From Sitta carolinensis (taxonomy: Eukaryota > Chordata > Aves > Passeriformes > Sittidae), in contig CM063298.1 in assembly GCA_032173965.1 (NCBI GenBank), positions 10,601,501 through 10,665,500 of the forward strand: a DNA stretch of 64,000 bases. The letters run 5' to 3'. A model generated the notes under the pieces. The model did not search any database, was not told the DNA's origin, and saw only the letters and a list, made by a program, of their open reading frames with translations. The translations under genes and the position numbers were made by a program. This document shows, one piece after another, positions 63,640 to 64,000 of this stretch. The number at the start of each line of letters is the position of its first letter. Positions within the stretch are counted from its first letter, which is position 1.

Positions 63640-64000
63640 GTCATGGGACTGTTCCCTGTGCTCTCCATGGGGCTGTCCCTGTGCTCTCCATGGGCCATGG
63701 TCCCTGTCTCTCCATGGGGCTGTCCCTGTGCTCTCCATGGTCCCTGTGCTCTCCATGGGGCTGTCCCTGTGCTCTCCATGGGCTGTCCCTGTGCTCTCCA
63801 TGGGGCCTGTCCCTGTGCTCTCCATGGGGCTGTCCCTGTGCTCTCCATGGTCCTGTGCTCTCCATGGCTGTCCCTGTGCTCTCCATGGGTCATGTCCCTG
63901 TGCTCTCCATGGTCCCTGTGCTCTCCATGGGCCATGGTCCCTGTGCTCTCCATGGGGCTGTCCCTGTGCTCTCCATGGTCCCTGTGCTCTCCATGGGGCT
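63640..64000. repeat. ~23 bp minisatellite, cut by window edge
   Basis: Irregular units of 17-23 bp centred on CTCTCCATGGGGCTGTCCCT followed by GTG, with variants CTCTCCATGGTCCCTGTG and CTCTCCATGGGCCATGGTCC. It continues beyond the window. Confidence 0.92.

Overview
The window reads as a piece of a bird genome, probably a songbird and probably a small GC-rich chromosome. The reasons are vertebrate-type short exons with GT/AG introns, many CR1 LINE 3' ends on both strands (the usual avian interspersed repeat), several families of solo-LTR-like elements, short introns and many GC-rich minisatellites. The species call is inference; the vertebrate gene content is secure.

Layout. 1-12,400 holds no gene I can support. 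It contains a ~1 kb minisatellite (1156-2150), a candidate conserved non-coding block (about 2990-3440), an orphan CpG-rich block (4936-5283) running into an ~830 bp G-rich array (5284-6110), LTR elements and CR1 copies. 12,793-24,977 (+) is ELAC2, the long-form tRNase Z: all 24 expected exons are found and the active-site motifs are intact. 26,655-62,566 (+) is the 5' part of an axonemal outer-arm dynein heavy chain, best matched to DNAH9. Twenty-seven exons cover the tail, the linker and the Walker A exon of AAA1; the gene runs off the right edge. 62,567-64,000 is intron with LTR copies and a minisatellite.

Most notable structure. A 570 bp segment of ELAC2 (end of intron 8, exon 9, intron 9, start of exon 10; 16,934-17,503) is present again, inverted and identical by eye, at 11,183-11,752, just upstream of the ELAC2 promoter. 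The copy sits directly against an LTR (10,686-11,182) that has a perfect 5 bp target-site duplication. ELAC2 exon 1 carries a coding 36 bp tandem repeat that multiplies the internal, strong-context ATG expected to start the non-mitochondrial isoform.

Quality warning. Single-base reading-frame breaks occur in otherwise intact exons: ELAC2 exon 1 (+1 near 13,258), DNAH9 exon 6 (+1 near 31,861) and DNAH9 exon 20 (-1 near 52,456). DNAH9 exon 17 also has a phase conflict at its natural acceptor. Both genes otherwise look selected and functional, so consensus indel errors are more likely than pseudogenes, but this needs read-level evidence.

The two genes do not form a pathway. ELAC2 makes tRNA 3' ends in nucleus and mitochondria; DNAH9 powers motile cilia. 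Their adjacency is positional only. Exon coordinates are my own splice-site calls, made from homology to the known families, and all phases were checked by hand.
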